Below, one piece after another: positions 47,647 through 57,437 of a stretch of 64,000 bases of DNA. A program made the position numbers and the translations under genes. The stretch's first letter is position 1. Every line of letters starts with the position of its first letter. Source of the stretch: Bacteroidales bacterium (GTDB lineage Bacteria; Bacteroidota; Bacteroidia; Bacteroidales; WCHB1-69); the NCBI GenBank assembly GCA_017554325.1, contig JAFZIP010000009.1, forward strand, positions 62,001 to 126,000. The letters are read 5' to 3'. The notes under the pieces were generated by a model. That model was not told where the DNA came from and ran no database searches. It was given only the letters and a program-made list of their open reading frames with translations.

Positions 47647-49176
47647 ATGAAAATCAATTTAATTGAATACTTCGTCGAAACGGTAGGTCATTTCGGTGAA
47701 AGAACAGCCGTGGTGGATGGCAATCGCCACGTGACCTTCAACGACCTTGATGTGCAAGCCCGCAAGTTGGCACAAACCATTATCGACACCTGCCAGTGCA
47801 AGAATCGCCCTGTGGCTATGTTTATGCCCAAATGCGTTGAGGCTGCGGTGGCCGACCTGGCCATCACCTACAGTGGCAATGCCTACATGAACCTCGACGT
47901 GAAGAACCCTGCCGAGCGTTTGGGAAACATCTTTGCGCTGATTCAGCCCGCTGCGGTTATCACCAACAGCAAGTTTAAAGCTATTATTGAGCCTATTGCT
48001 TCGGCAAATGGCGCCAAGGTGATTAATGTGGAAGAGGTCAATGCCGATGCCCCAACGCAGGAGGCTCTGCTGGCTCGCATTTCCGACCTTATCGACACCG
48101 ACCCCTATTGCATCATCAACACCAGCGGTAGCACGGGTACACCTAAGGGTGTGGTGCTGAATCATAAGAGCTTTATCGACTTCATGGCACAGACCTTCGA
48201 TGAGTACCACTTCTCGGAGAACGACATCATCGGCTCACTGTCGCCTGTGTTGTTCGACATTTGGAGCTATGAGATGTGCCTGCTGCAAGGCAAGGGTGCC
48301 AGCATCGTGGTCATCCCCGACACTTGGTCGGCCTTCCCGGTGAAGATTCTCCAGTTGATGCAAGAGCAGAAAGTGAGCTACATCTTCTGGGTGCCTACCA
48401 TCATGGTGAACATCGCCAACATGGGTCTGCTGCAACAAGTGCCGCTGCCTGAGTTGCGCTTATGCTGGTTTGCAGGCGAGGTGTTCCCCACCAAGCAGTT
48501 CAATATATGGCGCCACAATTTGCCACAAACCACATTCGCCAATTTCTACGGTCCTATCGAGATTACGCTTGATTGTGTGTATTATACAGTTGAGCGCGAG
48601 ATTGCCGACGATGAGCCTATCCCGATTGGCAAACCATTCCGCAATACTGACATCTTGATTCTCGATGGGAACAACCAGAATGTCACCGACGCCAACAAGG
48701 AAGGCGAGTTGTGCATCCGCGGCACATCCTTGGCCATGGGCTACTACAACAACCCCGAGAAGACCTCAGCCGCCTTTGTGCAGAATCCGCTGAACCACAG
48801 CTATCCGGAGATTATCTATCGCACGGGCGACTTGGTTTTCATCAACTCGCGTGGTGAAATCGTGTTCAAAGGTCGTAAAGACAGCCTTATCAAGCACTTG
48901 GGCTATCGCATTGAGTTGGGCGAAATTGAACATGTCATCATCAACACACTGAAGCTGGTGAAGAATGGTTGCGTGGTGTATAACCACCAACGCAAGGAAA
49001 TCACCCTCTATTATGAGGCTGAGCAGGAACTCACCGCTGCTGACTTTCGCAAGTCGATTGGCAACACCCTGCCCAAGTACATGATTCCTGTGGTGTATCA
49101 CCACCTGCCCGAGCTGAAGCGCAACACCAATGGTAAGATTGACCGCTTATACTATAGCAAACTCGTTGAAGAATAA
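47647..49176 (+). CDS. Amino-acid adenylation enzyme (DltA-like AMP ligase), cassette 2
   Basis: 509-residue free-standing adenylation enzyme. Motifs: NTSGSTGTPKGVVLN (P-loop, about 158-172), SPVLFDIWSYE (A4, with the amine-binding Asp), FANFYGPIEITL (A5), YRTGDLVF (A7), GRKDSLIKHLGYRIELGEIE (A8) and NTNGKIDRLYY with the catalytic Lys (A10). Probably loads an amino acid or similar acid on one of the following carrier proteins. Stop and next start overlap by 1 bp. Confidence 0.92.
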   Translation: MKINLIEYFVETVGHFGERTAVVDGNRHVTFNDLDVQARKLAQTIIDTCQCKNRPVAMFMPKCVEAAVADLAITYSGNAYMNLDVKNPAERLGNIFALIQPAAVITNSKFKAIIEPIASANGAKVINVEEVNADAPTQEALLARISDLIDTDPYCIINTSGSTGTPKGVVLNHKSFIDFMAQTFDEYHFSENDIIGSLSPVLFDIWSYEMCLLQGKGASIVVIPDTWSAFPVKILQLMQEQKVSYIFWVPTIMVNIANMGLLQQVPLPELRLCWFAGEVFPTKQFNIWRHNLPQTTFANFYGPIEITLDCVYYTVEREIADDEPIPIGKPFRNTDILILDGNNQNVTDANKEGELCIRGTSLAMGYYNNPEKTSAAFVQNPLNHSYPEIIYRTGDLVFINSRGEIVFKGRKDSLIKHLGYRIELGEIEHVIINTLKLVKNGCVVYNHQRKEITLYYEAEQELTAADFRKSIGNTLPKYMIPVVYHHLPELKRNTNGKIDRLYYSKLVEE

Positions 49177-49982
49177 TGGAAAGAGTACAAACGATAGAGC
49201 AGATACAGCAGCTGTCGGCTGAAATCCGTTCGCTACGTCGTGGGTTTATCACCAATTTTTTTCTCGATCCTGTGAAGCATGGGCTGTGGATTGCCAAAGG
49301 TGATTGCCATACGGAGCGCACAGGCAGCACGCTGTTCATCATCAAGCAGTCGCCCACGTTTTGGAACGTATTCTATTGTTCCACCACACTCGACGATTTT
49401 AGCCATGATCTGTCGGACTTTATGGCTGAGCACGCTGATGTAACAATGATGTTCGACATTGTGGGGCGCGACGTGCAGTGCCAGCCCATGGTGGAACTGT
49501 TCCGCAGCAAAGGCTGCAAGGAGGCCACATCCTTGGTGCGCATGACCAGAATGACAACCTTGATGGAATACACACCTGACAGCAGCATACGCCAAGCTAC
49601 GGAAAAAGACATCCCAGAGGTGAGCCAATTGCTACACACCTACTTTGATGAGCAAACCGAGCAGATACCCTACGATGAGGAACTGCTGGACTATGCCCAT
49701 CAAGGTCATGTGCTGGTGTGCGAAGAGGAGAGTAAGATGGCAGGCTTCTTGATTTACGAGCTTAATGCTACCACACTCTATCTGCGCTATTGGTTTACGC
49801 ATCCTGACTACCGTGATCGCAAAGTGGGCTCTCGACTTCTCCGCAGATTCTTCGAAGAGGGCAAGGACACCAAGCGTCAACTCTTCTGGGTGATTCGCAC
49901 CAACGAAAACGCCATTGTGCGCTATCGCCACTATGGCTTTGCCGAAGAGAATATGTATGATTATGTAATGCAATTTAATTAA
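49176..49982 (+). CDS. GNAT-family N-acetyltransferase
   Basis: 268 residues. The C-terminal half has the GNAT fold: KMAGFLIYELNATTLYLRYW, FTHPDYRDRKVGSRLLRRFF (acyl-CoA loop, near 210) and NENAIVRYRHYGFAEENMYD (motif B region). The N-terminal half is a separate alpha/beta domain without clear family. Lying between an A domain and an ACP, it may acylate the loaded amino acid or the sugar. Confidence 0.85.
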   Translation: MERVQTIEQIQQLSAEIRSLRRGFITNFFLDPVKHGLWIAKGDCHTERTGSTLFIIKQSPTFWNVFYCSTTLDDFSHDLSDFMAEHADVTMMFDIVGRDVQCQPMVELFRSKGCKEATSLVRMTRMTTLMEYTPDSSIRQATEKDIPEVSQLLHTYFDEQTEQIPYDEELLDYAHQGHVLVCEEESKMAGFLIYELNATTLYLRYWFTHPDYRDRKVGSRLLRRFFEEGKDTKRQLFWVIRTNENAIVRYRHYGFAEENMYDYVMQFN

Positions 49983-50005
49983 TAACAATAATATATTTGA
50001 TTGAT

Positions 50006-50239
50006 ATGAGAGAGAAGATCATTAAGATTTTGACGGAACTCCGTCCGGAGTTTGACTTCACCCAAGAAGGTGTGAACTTTATTGAAGAAGGTATGTTGGA
50101 TTCATTCGACATGGTGAACCTCGTCAGCGAACTGGATTCCACTTATGGTATCTCCATCGATGGAGTCGACATCCTGCCCGAGAACTTTGCAACGGTGGAT
50201 GCCATCGTGGCACTTTTGGTTAAAAATGGAGCAAAATAA
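50006..50239 (+). CDS. Acyl carrier protein 1, cassette 2
   Basis: 77 residues; attachment serine in EEGMLDSFDMVNLVSELD (DSFD). The helix pattern is normal. ATG at 50006 preferred over TTG at 49997. It sits between the GNAT gene and the first KAS III. Confidence 0.93.
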   Translation: MREKIIKILTELRPEFDFTQEGVNFIEEGMLDSFDMVNLVSELDSTYGISIDGVDILPENFATVDAIVALLVKNGAK

Positions 50240-50245
50240 ACGCCC

Positions 50246-51310
50246 ATGGATTTCTTATTCAAACACAAACGAATTAGCGGCATCCTCACCGTCCTGCCCC
50301 AAAAAGCGGTGAAATTTGAGGATGAGATGGCTAATTATAACTTTTCGCCTGCCAAGAGTATGAAGCTCAAGTTGGCGATGGGTTATAATGAGCATCGCAT
50401 TGCCGCCCCAGGGCAGACCTCCTACGACTTCTGTCAGTTTGGTCTGCAATACCTCTTTGACAACAATCTGCTCAAGCCTGAGGAGATTGACGCTTTGCTT
50501 TTCGTGAGCCAGTCGCCCGACTATTTTATGCCTCCTACCAGCAACTTGTTGCATGGTCACTTTGGCTTGCGTCAGGATTGCCTCTGCATGGACATCAACC
50601 AAGGTTGTGCTGGTTTTGAGTTGGGTATGATTCAGGCATGTATGATGCTTGACCAACATGCCGTGAATAAAGTGGTGCTGCTCAATGCCGATGTGCTCAG
50701 CCCTAAGGTGAGCCCTCGCGACCGCAACAGCAAGCCTCTGATTGGTGATGCCGCAGCCATTACGGTGGTGGAACAGTGCGAAGCAGAGAATCCCATTTAC
50801 GCCAACATCAAGATGGATGGCACAGGTGCCTTGGTGCTCAACATCCCTGCCGGTGGTTTCCGCTTGCCATGCTCGCCCGAAACGGCTGTGATGGAAGAAG
50901 ATGCCGCTGGCAACTTCCGCAGCAAGGACAACTTAGTGATGCAGGGTGACGATGTGTTCAACTTCGTGCAACGTGAGGTGCCTCCGATGATTGAGCATCT
51001 TTATGAGCAAAGCGGTGTTGACCGCAACGATGTGGATTGGTACATGTTCCACCAGCCCAACAAGTTTATGTTGAACAAACTGGCTGACAAGTTGGGCGTG
51101 CCTCGCGAAAAGATGCCCGCCAACATAGTGGAGAACTTCGGCAACGCCAGCGGTGTAACGGTGCCCACTAGTATCAGTTTCAACCTTGGCGACCAGCTCT
51201 GTAACGATGAGATGCTACTTTGCATGGCCGGATTTGGTGTGGGTCTTACTTGGAGTTCAATTATGATGAAAGTAGGAAATTTAATGTTTAATCAAATAAT
51301 AGAATTATAA
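50246..51310 (+). CDS. 3-oxoacyl-ACP synthase III family enzyme, first copy
   Basis: 354-residue KAS III-type condensing enzyme. The Cys-His-Asn triad is visible: INQGCAGFELG (Cys near 118), MFHQPNKFML (His near 271) and ENFGNASGVTVP (Asn near 301). KAS III enzymes start chain elongation from an acyl-CoA or acyl-ACP plus malonyl-ACP. GC-richer than the second copy, from which it clearly differs in sequence. Confidence 0.93.
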   Translation: MDFLFKHKRISGILTVLPQKAVKFEDEMANYNFSPAKSMKLKLAMGYNEHRIAAPGQTSYDFCQFGLQYLFDNNLLKPEEIDALLFVSQSPDYFMPPTSNLLHGHFGLRQDCLCMDINQGCAGFELGMIQACMMLDQHAVNKVVLLNADVLSPKVSPRDRNSKPLIGDAAAITVVEQCEAENPIYANIKMDGTGALVLNIPAGGFRLPCSPETAVMEEDAAGNFRSKDNLVMQGDDVFNFVQREVPPMIEHLYEQSGVDRNDVDWYMFHQPNKFMLNKLADKLGVPREKMPANIVENFGNASGVTVPTSISFNLGDQLCNDEMLLCMAGFGVGLTWSSIMMKVGNLMFNQIIEL

Positions 51311-51312
51311 TT

Positions 51313-51543
51313 ATGGAATTGCAAGAATTTATCAACAACTTCGCTGAACAATTCGATGATATCGATGCATCAGCTCTTAACGGAAGCACAATTTTCAAAG
51401 ATCTTGACGAATGGAATTCGCTGGTCGCTCTTTCAGTAATTGCCATGATTGACGAGGAGTATGATATTACCTTGAAAGGAAACGACATTATAAGTGCTAC
51501 AACTGTCGAGGATTTGTATAATATTGTGCAAAGCAAAAAGTAA
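51313..51543 (+). CDS. Acyl carrier protein 2, cassette 2
   Basis: 76 residues; attachment serine in DEWNSLVALSVIAMID. Typical acidic ACP. Two base pairs after the first KAS III and five before the second. Confidence 0.93.
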   Translation: MELQEFINNFAEQFDDIDASALNGSTIFKDLDEWNSLVALSVIAMIDEEYDITLKGNDIISATTVEDLYNIVQSKK

Positions 51544-51548
51544 CTAAT

Positions 51549-52589
51549 ATGGCTTTCATTGAGTTTAAGAATGTCCGTATTGCGGGAATATCAACAGGTG
51601 TGCCGAAACACATAGAGTACACCAAAGACAACCCAAATATATCATCGGAATACGATGCTGTTGATTTTATCAAATCAACGGGCGTAGAATCACGTCGTAT
51701 TGATGATCGTTTTACAACGTCAGATTTGTGTTGTGCAGCAGCGGAACGTTTGATTGAGGACTTAAACTGGAATAAGAGTGAAATTGAAGTATTAATATTT
51801 GTAACACAAGGACCAGATTATATTTGTCCAGCAACTGCTTGTATTATACAAGACCGCTTAGGATTAAGTAAAGAATGCTATGCCGCAGAGTTACCATTAG
51901 GTTGTTCTGGTTGGGTATATGGTTTAAGTTATGCCGCATCGTTGTTATCCACGGGTAATGTACGAAAAGCATTATTAATGGCTGGTGATTCTAAATTTAT
52001 TATGCCTATTCCCGATCAATTGTCTTCCCATGCTGGAACGGTTACTGCGTTGGAATATGAAGAAGGTAACGATGGCTTCAAATTTCATTTTGGCACTGAC
52101 GGCAGTGGATGGGATGCAATTTACATTCCTGATGGTGGAGCACGAAATGGTGTTACTCCAAAATCATTTGAATTGGAAGAGATAAATGGGAAGCAGATGT
52201 GCCGATTGCAGTCTCGTATGAATGGTATGGACGTGTTCGCTTTTGCAATTTCTACAGCACCAAAATCAATTAAAAAAACACTTGAGCATTACGGTGTTAC
52301 GATGGAAGATATTGATTACTGCATTCTTCATCAAGCCAATTTGCAAATAGATGAAATAATAAGAGGAAAGCTGAAATTACCACCGGAAAAAGTTCCTTAT
52401 AGCCTTCATGTATTTGGAAATACATCTTCAGCAACAATACCAATTACAATCAATACTCAATTAAAAGGTAAAATCGAGAATAAACCAACAAGGTTTATTT
52501 GTTGCGGTTTTGGAATTGGTTTGTCGTGGGGTACGGTTCTCTTTAATACTGATAACATAGTTTTGTCTAACCTTGTAGAACTAGATTGA
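51549..52589 (+). CDS. 3-oxoacyl-ACP synthase III family enzyme, second copy
   Basis: 346-residue KAS III paralogue with intact triad: LPLGCSGWVYGL (Cys near 118), CILHQANLQIDE (His near 261) and HVFGNTSSATIP (Asn near 291). It is markedly AT-richer than the first copy, as are the ACP before and the reductase after it, so this block may have been added from another source. Two condensing enzymes suggest two distinct elongation steps or starter choices. Confidence 0.93.
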   Translation: MAFIEFKNVRIAGISTGVPKHIEYTKDNPNISSEYDAVDFIKSTGVESRRIDDRFTTSDLCCAAAERLIEDLNWNKSEIEVLIFVTQGPDYICPATACIIQDRLGLSKECYAAELPLGCSGWVYGLSYAASLLSTGNVRKALLMAGDSKFIMPIPDQLSSHAGTVTALEYEEGNDGFKFHFGTDGSGWDAIYIPDGGARNGVTPKSFELEEINGKQMCRLQSRMNGMDVFAFAISTAPKSIKKTLEHYGVTMEDIDYCILHQANLQIDEIIRGKLKLPPEKVPYSLHVFGNTSSATIPITINTQLKGKIENKPTRFICCGFGIGLSWGTVLFNTDNIVLSNLVELD

Positions 52590-52594
52590 TTATT

Positions 52595-53350
52595 ATGACT
52601 TACAATCCTTATTCTCTGGAAGGGAAAACAGTGCTTGTAACAGGTGCATCTTCAGGTATTGGTCAATCAACAGCCATAGAATGCTCTAAAATGGGGGCAA
52701 GTGTTATCCTAACAGGAAGAAATGAAGAAAGACTTTCATTAACGTTAGAAAAATTAGAAGGGACAGGTCATTCTATGATAGTGGCAAATCTTGATGATGA
52801 AACTGAAATTGAAAAAATAGTAGAGATGGCTTCTCAACTCAATGGATGTGTTTGTAATGCGGGTATTGGACTTGGAACAAAGCCAGCGGTGTTTTATAAG
52901 AAAAAGGAGTTGGAACAAATTTTTACCACCAATACAATTTCCTCTATATTGTTATTAAAAGGTCTAGTTAAAAGAAAAAAACTTATAAACCCTTCGTCTG
53001 TTGTTTTTACATCTTCTATAGAAGGTAATGCAATAACAACTATCGGGAATGGTATGTATGGTATGTCAAAAGCAGCGTTGACTGCTTACGCCAAAACAGT
53101 TGCTTTAGAATTAGCTCCCAAAGGAATTAGATGTAATGTGGTTACTCCTGGAATGGTAAAAACCCCTCTTACTGCACCAACAGGAGAACTGACACAAGAA
53201 CAATTAGATGCAGATGCGGCAAAATACCCATTGGGACGTTATGGCAATCCGCAAGATATTGCATGGGGTATCATATATTTGTTATCAGATGCTGCGTGCT
53301 GGATAACAGGAACGGTATTGAAAATTGATGGAGGAATAACATTAGTATAA
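52595..53350 (+). CDS. FabG-like SDR 3-ketoacyl reductase, first copy
   Basis: 251-residue classical SDR: GKTVLVTGASSGIGQSTAIE (NADPH loop), CVCNAGIG near 89, active-site Ser in SSIEGNA and YGMSKAALTAYAKT (YxxxK, near 153-157). It ends in WITGTVLKIDGG as FabG does. Should reduce the 3-keto group made by KAS III. ATG at 52595 preferred; an in-frame TTG lies three codons before. Confidence 0.92.
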   Translation: MTYNPYSLEGKTVLVTGASSGIGQSTAIECSKMGASVILTGRNEERLSLTLEKLEGTGHSMIVANLDDETEIEKIVEMASQLNGCVCNAGIGLGTKPAVFYKKKELEQIFTTNTISSILLLKGLVKRKKLINPSSVVFTSSIEGNAITTIGNGMYGMSKAALTAYAKTVALELAPKGIRCNVVTPGMVKTPLTAPTGELTQEQLDADAAKYPLGRYGNPQDIAWGIIYLLSDAACWITGTVLKIDGGITLV

Positions 53351-53371
53351 TCATTTAATAAACTGAAAAAA

Positions 53372-53587
53372 ATGGAAGAATTAGTTTCAAAATTGTCTGA
53401 AATCTTGGAAGTTGATAATTTGGATGTCACCAAGAAATTCACGGATTACGAAGAATGGGATTCATTGGCAGGCTTGTCCATCTTGGCTTTGCTGGATTCC
53501 GACTACAACACTACAATGAGCGGCAAGGAAGTGGCAGCTTTCGACAGCATTGAGGCTTTTTGTAAAGAAGTATTGTCACGTCAGTAA
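53372..53587 (+). CDS. Acyl carrier protein 3, cassette 2
   Basis: 71 residues; attachment serine in YEEWDSLAGLSILALLD. Third carrier of the cluster, again directly next to a reductase. Confidence 0.92.
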   Translation: MEELVSKLSEILEVDNLDVTKKFTDYEEWDSLAGLSILALLDSDYNTTMSGKEVAAFDSIEAFCKEVLSRQ

Positions 53588-53599
53588 TTACTTGCGCTT

Positions 53600-54328
53600 A
53601 TGGAACGCTTTACACTGATTACTGGGGCTTCCTCGGGCATGGGTGCATTGTGTGCCAAGCATTTTTCCGGTTCTCATAGGCTGATTATGGCCAGTGAGAA
53701 TTTGGAGATGCTGCAAGATGTACTGAAAGAATGTGACCATCCAGAGAACCATATCCTTTGGCATTGCAACTTCGCTACAGAGCGTGAAAACATTGTGCAG
53801 TCGCTTACTGACTTGTTGAAACAGCACGATGCCGTTGTTGACCAGTATGTGCATTTTGCTGGTCTTACCAAATTATTGCCGCTCAAAACCTTCTCGATTC
53901 CGAACATCGACCTAATCTTCAATGTCAACTTCTTTTCCATTTTGGAAATTATGAAGGCATTGCTGAAGAAATCGAATGCCAAGGCGTTAAGCAATGTGGT
54001 GCTGATCTCAGCCTTGGTGAGTGAACGAGGCAATGTGGGCAATTCTATCTATGCCGCCTCAAAAGGTGCCATGAATTCCTTGGTATATACGTTGGCGCGC
54101 GAGTTGGCTCCCAAAATCCGTATCAATGCCTTGCTCCCTGGTGCCATTGAAACTCCGATGAGCAAGAACTTAGATGCGGACTACATTGCCGAAATGACCA
54201 AAGACACTCCTCTTGGATGGGGTCAACCGCAGGATGTGATCAACTATGTTGAATTTTTGCTGAGTGACAAAGCCAAGTGGATTACTGGCCAAACCCTGTT
54301 TGTAGACGGTGGACGTAGTACGAAATAA
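53600..54328 (+). CDS. FabG-like SDR reductase, second copy
   Basis: 242 residues: LITGASSGMGALCAKHFSGS start, FAGLTKLLPLKTFS near 90 (replacing the usual NAG), Ser in ISALVSERGN and IYAASKGAMNSLVYTLAREL (YxxxK near 152-156), ending WITGQTLFVDGG. NADPH-type reductase for another keto group; the NAG to FAG change is a deviation from the classical motif. Confidence 0.9.
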   Translation: MERFTLITGASSGMGALCAKHFSGSHRLIMASENLEMLQDVLKECDHPENHILWHCNFATERENIVQSLTDLLKQHDAVVDQYVHFAGLTKLLPLKTFSIPNIDLIFNVNFFSILEIMKALLKKSNAKALSNVVLISALVSERGNVGNSIYAASKGAMNSLVYTLARELAPKIRINALLPGAIETPMSKNLDADYIAEMTKDTPLGWGQPQDVINYVEFLLSDKAKWITGQTLFVDGGRSTK

Positions 54329-54334
54329 ATAAAA

Positions 54335-55195
54335 ATGAATGATATGAACGAAGTAAATCTATTCTTAGCAAAAGACGGTAAATGGGTTACCAATAAGACG
54401 ATGATAGAGACGTTGCTCTCATTGGGTGCCGACAAGTGTGATACGCTTTATATCCATACTTCTCTATCTTTCGGACAACCCAATCCGCAGCTGAAAAAGT
54501 CAGTAATGCTTAATGAACTGTTGAATGTGATCAAGGCTTTAGGTGTAAAGACCATCTGTATGCCAACTTTCACCTTCAGTTTCTGCAATGGCTTGGACTA
54601 TAACCCTGTCACCTCCGCATCACGCATGGGTGTGCTGAACGAGTTCTTTCGAAAGCAGGAAGGCGTTATCCGTTCTGCTGACCCGTTGATGTCGGTAGCC
54701 TTGATGGGCGAGGACAAAGACTTGGTGACGGGCATTGGTCACGTGTCATGTGGGGAAAACTCCACTTTTGACAAGTTGCGCCATCGCGAAAATGTGAAGT
54801 TCTTGTTCCTTGGCCCGAAGATTGGCGACTGCCTCACTTATATGCATTATATGGAATGGCTCTATACGGTAGATTATCGCTATAATCGTGTGTTCCGTGG
54901 CAATGTTACCATTGGTGACAAAACTTCCGTTGAAGAGTACGCTCTTTTTGTACGCTACAAGAGCGTCATTCCTAACACAGCTTCGTATGATTACGAGCAG
55001 AGGATGTACGATAATGGTACGGCTTTCATTGCTCAATGTGGTGATGGTACCATCTCAATCGTTGATGAGAAAAATGCTTCAGAGGAATACAAGAAGTGCT
55101 TGGATGAGAACCCTTATTATTTCGTGGATTTCGAGAATGGTGTTTTTGTAAAGGACAAGACCTTCAAGCTTGACCACGAAATGGTGGCGATGTGA
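54335..55195 (+). CDS. AAC(3)-family N-acyltransferase
   Basis: 286 residues of the aminoglycoside 3-N-acetyltransferase-like (antibiotic_NAT) fold: LYIHTSLSFGQPN near residue 36, ICMPTFTFSFCNGLDYNPVT near 70, SRMGVLNEFFRKQEGVIRSA near 91 and DPLMSVALMGED. In O-antigen loci such proteins transfer acyl groups to sugar amines. It is the best candidate to move the finished acyl chain from carrier protein to sugar. Its stop overlaps the next start. Confidence 0.88.
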   Translation: MNDMNEVNLFLAKDGKWVTNKTMIETLLSLGADKCDTLYIHTSLSFGQPNPQLKKSVMLNELLNVIKALGVKTICMPTFTFSFCNGLDYNPVTSASRMGVLNEFFRKQEGVIRSADPLMSVALMGEDKDLVTGIGHVSCGENSTFDKLRHRENVKFLFLGPKIGDCLTYMHYMEWLYTVDYRYNRVFRGNVTIGDKTSVEEYALFVRYKSVIPNTASYDYEQRMYDNGTAFIAQCGDGTISIVDEKNASEEYKKCLDENPYYFVDFENGVFVKDKTFKLDHEMVAM

Positions 55196-55845
55196 TGTTG
55201 ACAGTTCATCAAATCATCAATTCCCCCGTTCCGTCCAATTGTTTTGTTCTATACGACAAAACGGTGTGCAGTGATTGCATTATTGTTGACCCTGGAAGTA
55301 AATCAGACGAGGAGCTTTTTGTTTTTCTGGAAGAACAAGGATTGACACCCAAGTACGTCATTCTCACCCATGAACATTTTGATCATTGCTGGGGGGTGAA
55401 CGAATTGGTTGAACGGTATCATATTCCTATCGTTTGTTCTGCTTTGTGTGCTGAGTGCATTAAATTTGAAAAACGGAATTGTTCGGTCTTCTACGATAAT
55501 AAGGAACGATTCGTAATTACAAGCCAAACAATTAGTGTTGAGTCTTTAATCTATGTGTTGCCTTTCTGCGACACTGAATTACGCTTTTTTAACTCGCCAG
55601 GTCATACCAATGCAAGTGTTTGCTTTACGGTTGGTAAAAATCTTTTCACTGGCGATACTCTGATAAAAGGTTTACGGACAGTTACTAAGCTACCGACTGG
55701 TTCAGCGGCAAAGTTGCAAGAAACCAAAGAAATATTACAAGACCTGCAAGGCAAAGGATATATGGTATATCCTGGGCATGGTGATTTGTTTGAATTGGAT
55801 GGATATGATTTGGACTTGATGGTTAAGGGAGAAGTTCCCAAATAG
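55195..55845 (+). CDS. MBL-fold metallo-hydrolase (possible thioesterase)
   Basis: 216 residues with the zinc motif THEHFDHCWG (HxHxDH, near 60), further ligands in NSPGHTNAS (His near 140), FTGDTLIKG (Asp near 156) and MVYPGHGDL (His near 197). Similar to glyoxalase-II-type hydrolases; within an ACP cluster an editing or releasing thioesterase is plausible. ATG at 55195 overlaps the upstream TGA by one base. Confidence 0.88.
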   Translation: MLTVHQIINSPVPSNCFVLYDKTVCSDCIIVDPGSKSDEELFVFLEEQGLTPKYVILTHEHFDHCWGVNELVERYHIPIVCSALCAECIKFEKRNCSVFYDNKERFVITSQTISVESLIYVLPFCDTELRFFNSPGHTNASVCFTVGKNLFTGDTLIKGLRTVTKLPTGSAAKLQETKEILQDLQGKGYMVYPGHGDLFELDGYDLDLMVKGEVPK

Positions 55846-55852
55846 AATAACA

Positions 55853-57400
55853 ATGAACAAAGAAAAAATAGAAGCTCTAAAAGAGCGCACCAAGCAGCTG
55901 CTGCTGGGTGGCGGCGAGGCTGCTTTGCAAAAGCAGCGCGATGCGGGCAAAATGACGGCTCGCGAAAGAATCGATGCCCTGCTCGACCCCGATTCGTTCC
56001 AAGAACTGGGCCTGTTTGTGAAACACCAGTGCCACGACTTCGGCATGGACAAGAAGGAAATGACAGCCGACGGTGTGGTTACGGGCATTGGCACCATCGA
56101 AGGCCGCCCAGTATGCGTGTATGCGCAGGACTTTTCTGTTGCTGGCGGCTCGCTGGGTTTGTCACATGCCCGTAAGATTACCAAAATTATGGACATTGCC
56201 ATGGACATGAAGGTGCCGTGCATTGGCATCAACGACTCGGGTGGTGCCCGCATCCAGGAGGGCATCAACGCCCTGGCGGGTTACGGTGAGATTTTCTACC
56301 ACAACACGGCGGCATCGGGAGTTATTCCGCAAATATCGGTGATTCTCGGTCCGTGTGCGGGTGGCGCGGTCTATTCCCCCGCCTTGACCGACTTCGTCTT
56401 TGTTGTGGATAAGGTTTCAAAGATGTTTATTACCGGCCCGGAAGTCATCAAAACTGTGCTGGGCGAGGAGATTGGCATGGAGGAGCTGGGTGGCGCACGC
56501 GTTCATGCCGAAACCACCGGCAATGCCCATTTCTTTGCCAATAGTGAGTTGGAGTGTTTTGCTCAAATAAGAAAACTTCTTTCGCTCATTCCGCACAGCA
56601 ATGAGAAGCAAACTGAAGATCGTCGTCCTGCCTGCGAGCCTAAAGCTGAGTATGCCGACATCTGCAAGTTTGTGCCAGATGATCCACGTCAGCCTTTTGA
56701 TGTACGCAACATCGTGTTAGGCGTCCTCGATGATAGCGATTTCCTTGAAGTGCATCAGGGTTTTGCCCAGAACGCTGTGGTAGGCTTTGGTCGCCTGAAC
56801 GGGCAAACCGTGGGCGTGATTGCCAACCAGCCTATGGTGCTGGCAGGTGTGTTGGACATCGACTCCAGCGACAAGATTGCCCGCTTTATCCGTTACTGCG
56901 ACTCGTTCAACATCCCGCTCATCACCTTCGAAGACATGCCTGGCTATTTGCCCGGTGTAGATCAGGAACATGCCGGCATCATCCGCCACGGTGCCAAGGT
57001 GTTGTATGCCTATTGCGAGGCCACGGTGCCGAAGCTGACGGTGATTATGCGCAAGGCCTACGGTGGCGGCTACATCGCCATGTGCTCGCGCCACATGAAG
57101 GCCGACTTTGTGTATGCTTGGCCTACGGCCGAGATTGCCGTGATGGGTCCTGTCGGTGCCGCCAACATCATCTTCCGCAAGGAAATCAAGGAGGCAGCCG
57201 ACCCAGTGGCCATGCGTGAGCAGAAGATTGAGGAATACAAGGACAAGTTTGCCAACCCCTACGTGGCGGCTGGATATGGCTATGTGGATGCTGTCATCAA
57301 TCCTGACGATACCCGCAAATACCTCATCCAGGCCCTCACCATTGCCCAAAACAAGCATGTAGAACCGAGGAAGAAGAAACACGGGAACCCACCATTTTAA
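55853..57400 (+). CDS. Acyl-CoA carboxylase carboxyltransferase subunit
   Basis: 515-residue crotonase-fold carboxyltransferase (PccB/MmdA type). N-terminal KMTARERIDALLDPDSFQEL, SGGARIQEG near residue 128, GPCAGGAVYSPALTDF near 169, PGYLPGVDQEHAGIIRHGAK near 363, AYGGGYIAMCSRHMKADF near 401 and the usual tail KKHGNPPF. With the biotin carrier encoded next it would transfer carboxyl groups to make malonyl- or methylmalonyl-CoA. No biotin carboxylase is encoded nearby, so that subunit would have to be shared from elsewhere. Confidence 0.93.
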   Translation: MNKEKIEALKERTKQLLLGGGEAALQKQRDAGKMTARERIDALLDPDSFQELGLFVKHQCHDFGMDKKEMTADGVVTGIGTIEGRPVCVYAQDFSVAGGSLGLSHARKITKIMDIAMDMKVPCIGINDSGGARIQEGINALAGYGEIFYHNTAASGVIPQISVILGPCAGGAVYSPALTDFVFVVDKVSKMFITGPEVIKTVLGEEIGMEELGGARVHAETTGNAHFFANSELECFAQIRKLLSLIPHSNEKQTEDRRPACEPKAEYADICKFVPDDPRQPFDVRNIVLGVLDDSDFLEVHQGFAQNAVVGFGRLNGQTVGVIANQPMVLAGVLDIDSSDKIARFIRYCDSFNIPLITFEDMPGYLPGVDQEHAGIIRHGAKVLYAYCEATVPKLTVIMRKAYGGGYIAMCSRHMKADFVYAWPTAEIAVMGPVGAANIIFRKEIKEAADPVAMREQKIEEYKDKFANPYVAAGYGYVDAVINPDDTRKYLIQALTIAQNKHVEPRKKKHGNPPF

Positions 57401-57437
57401 AGTTAAGAGTTGAGAGTTAAAAGTTCATAGTTGAAGT

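Noticed and set aside
54335..55195. AAC(3)-family protein as an aminoglycoside-resistance gene
   Set aside because: Position within an ACP/KAS cluster and the common use of this fold as a sugar N-acyltransferase make resistance unlikely.
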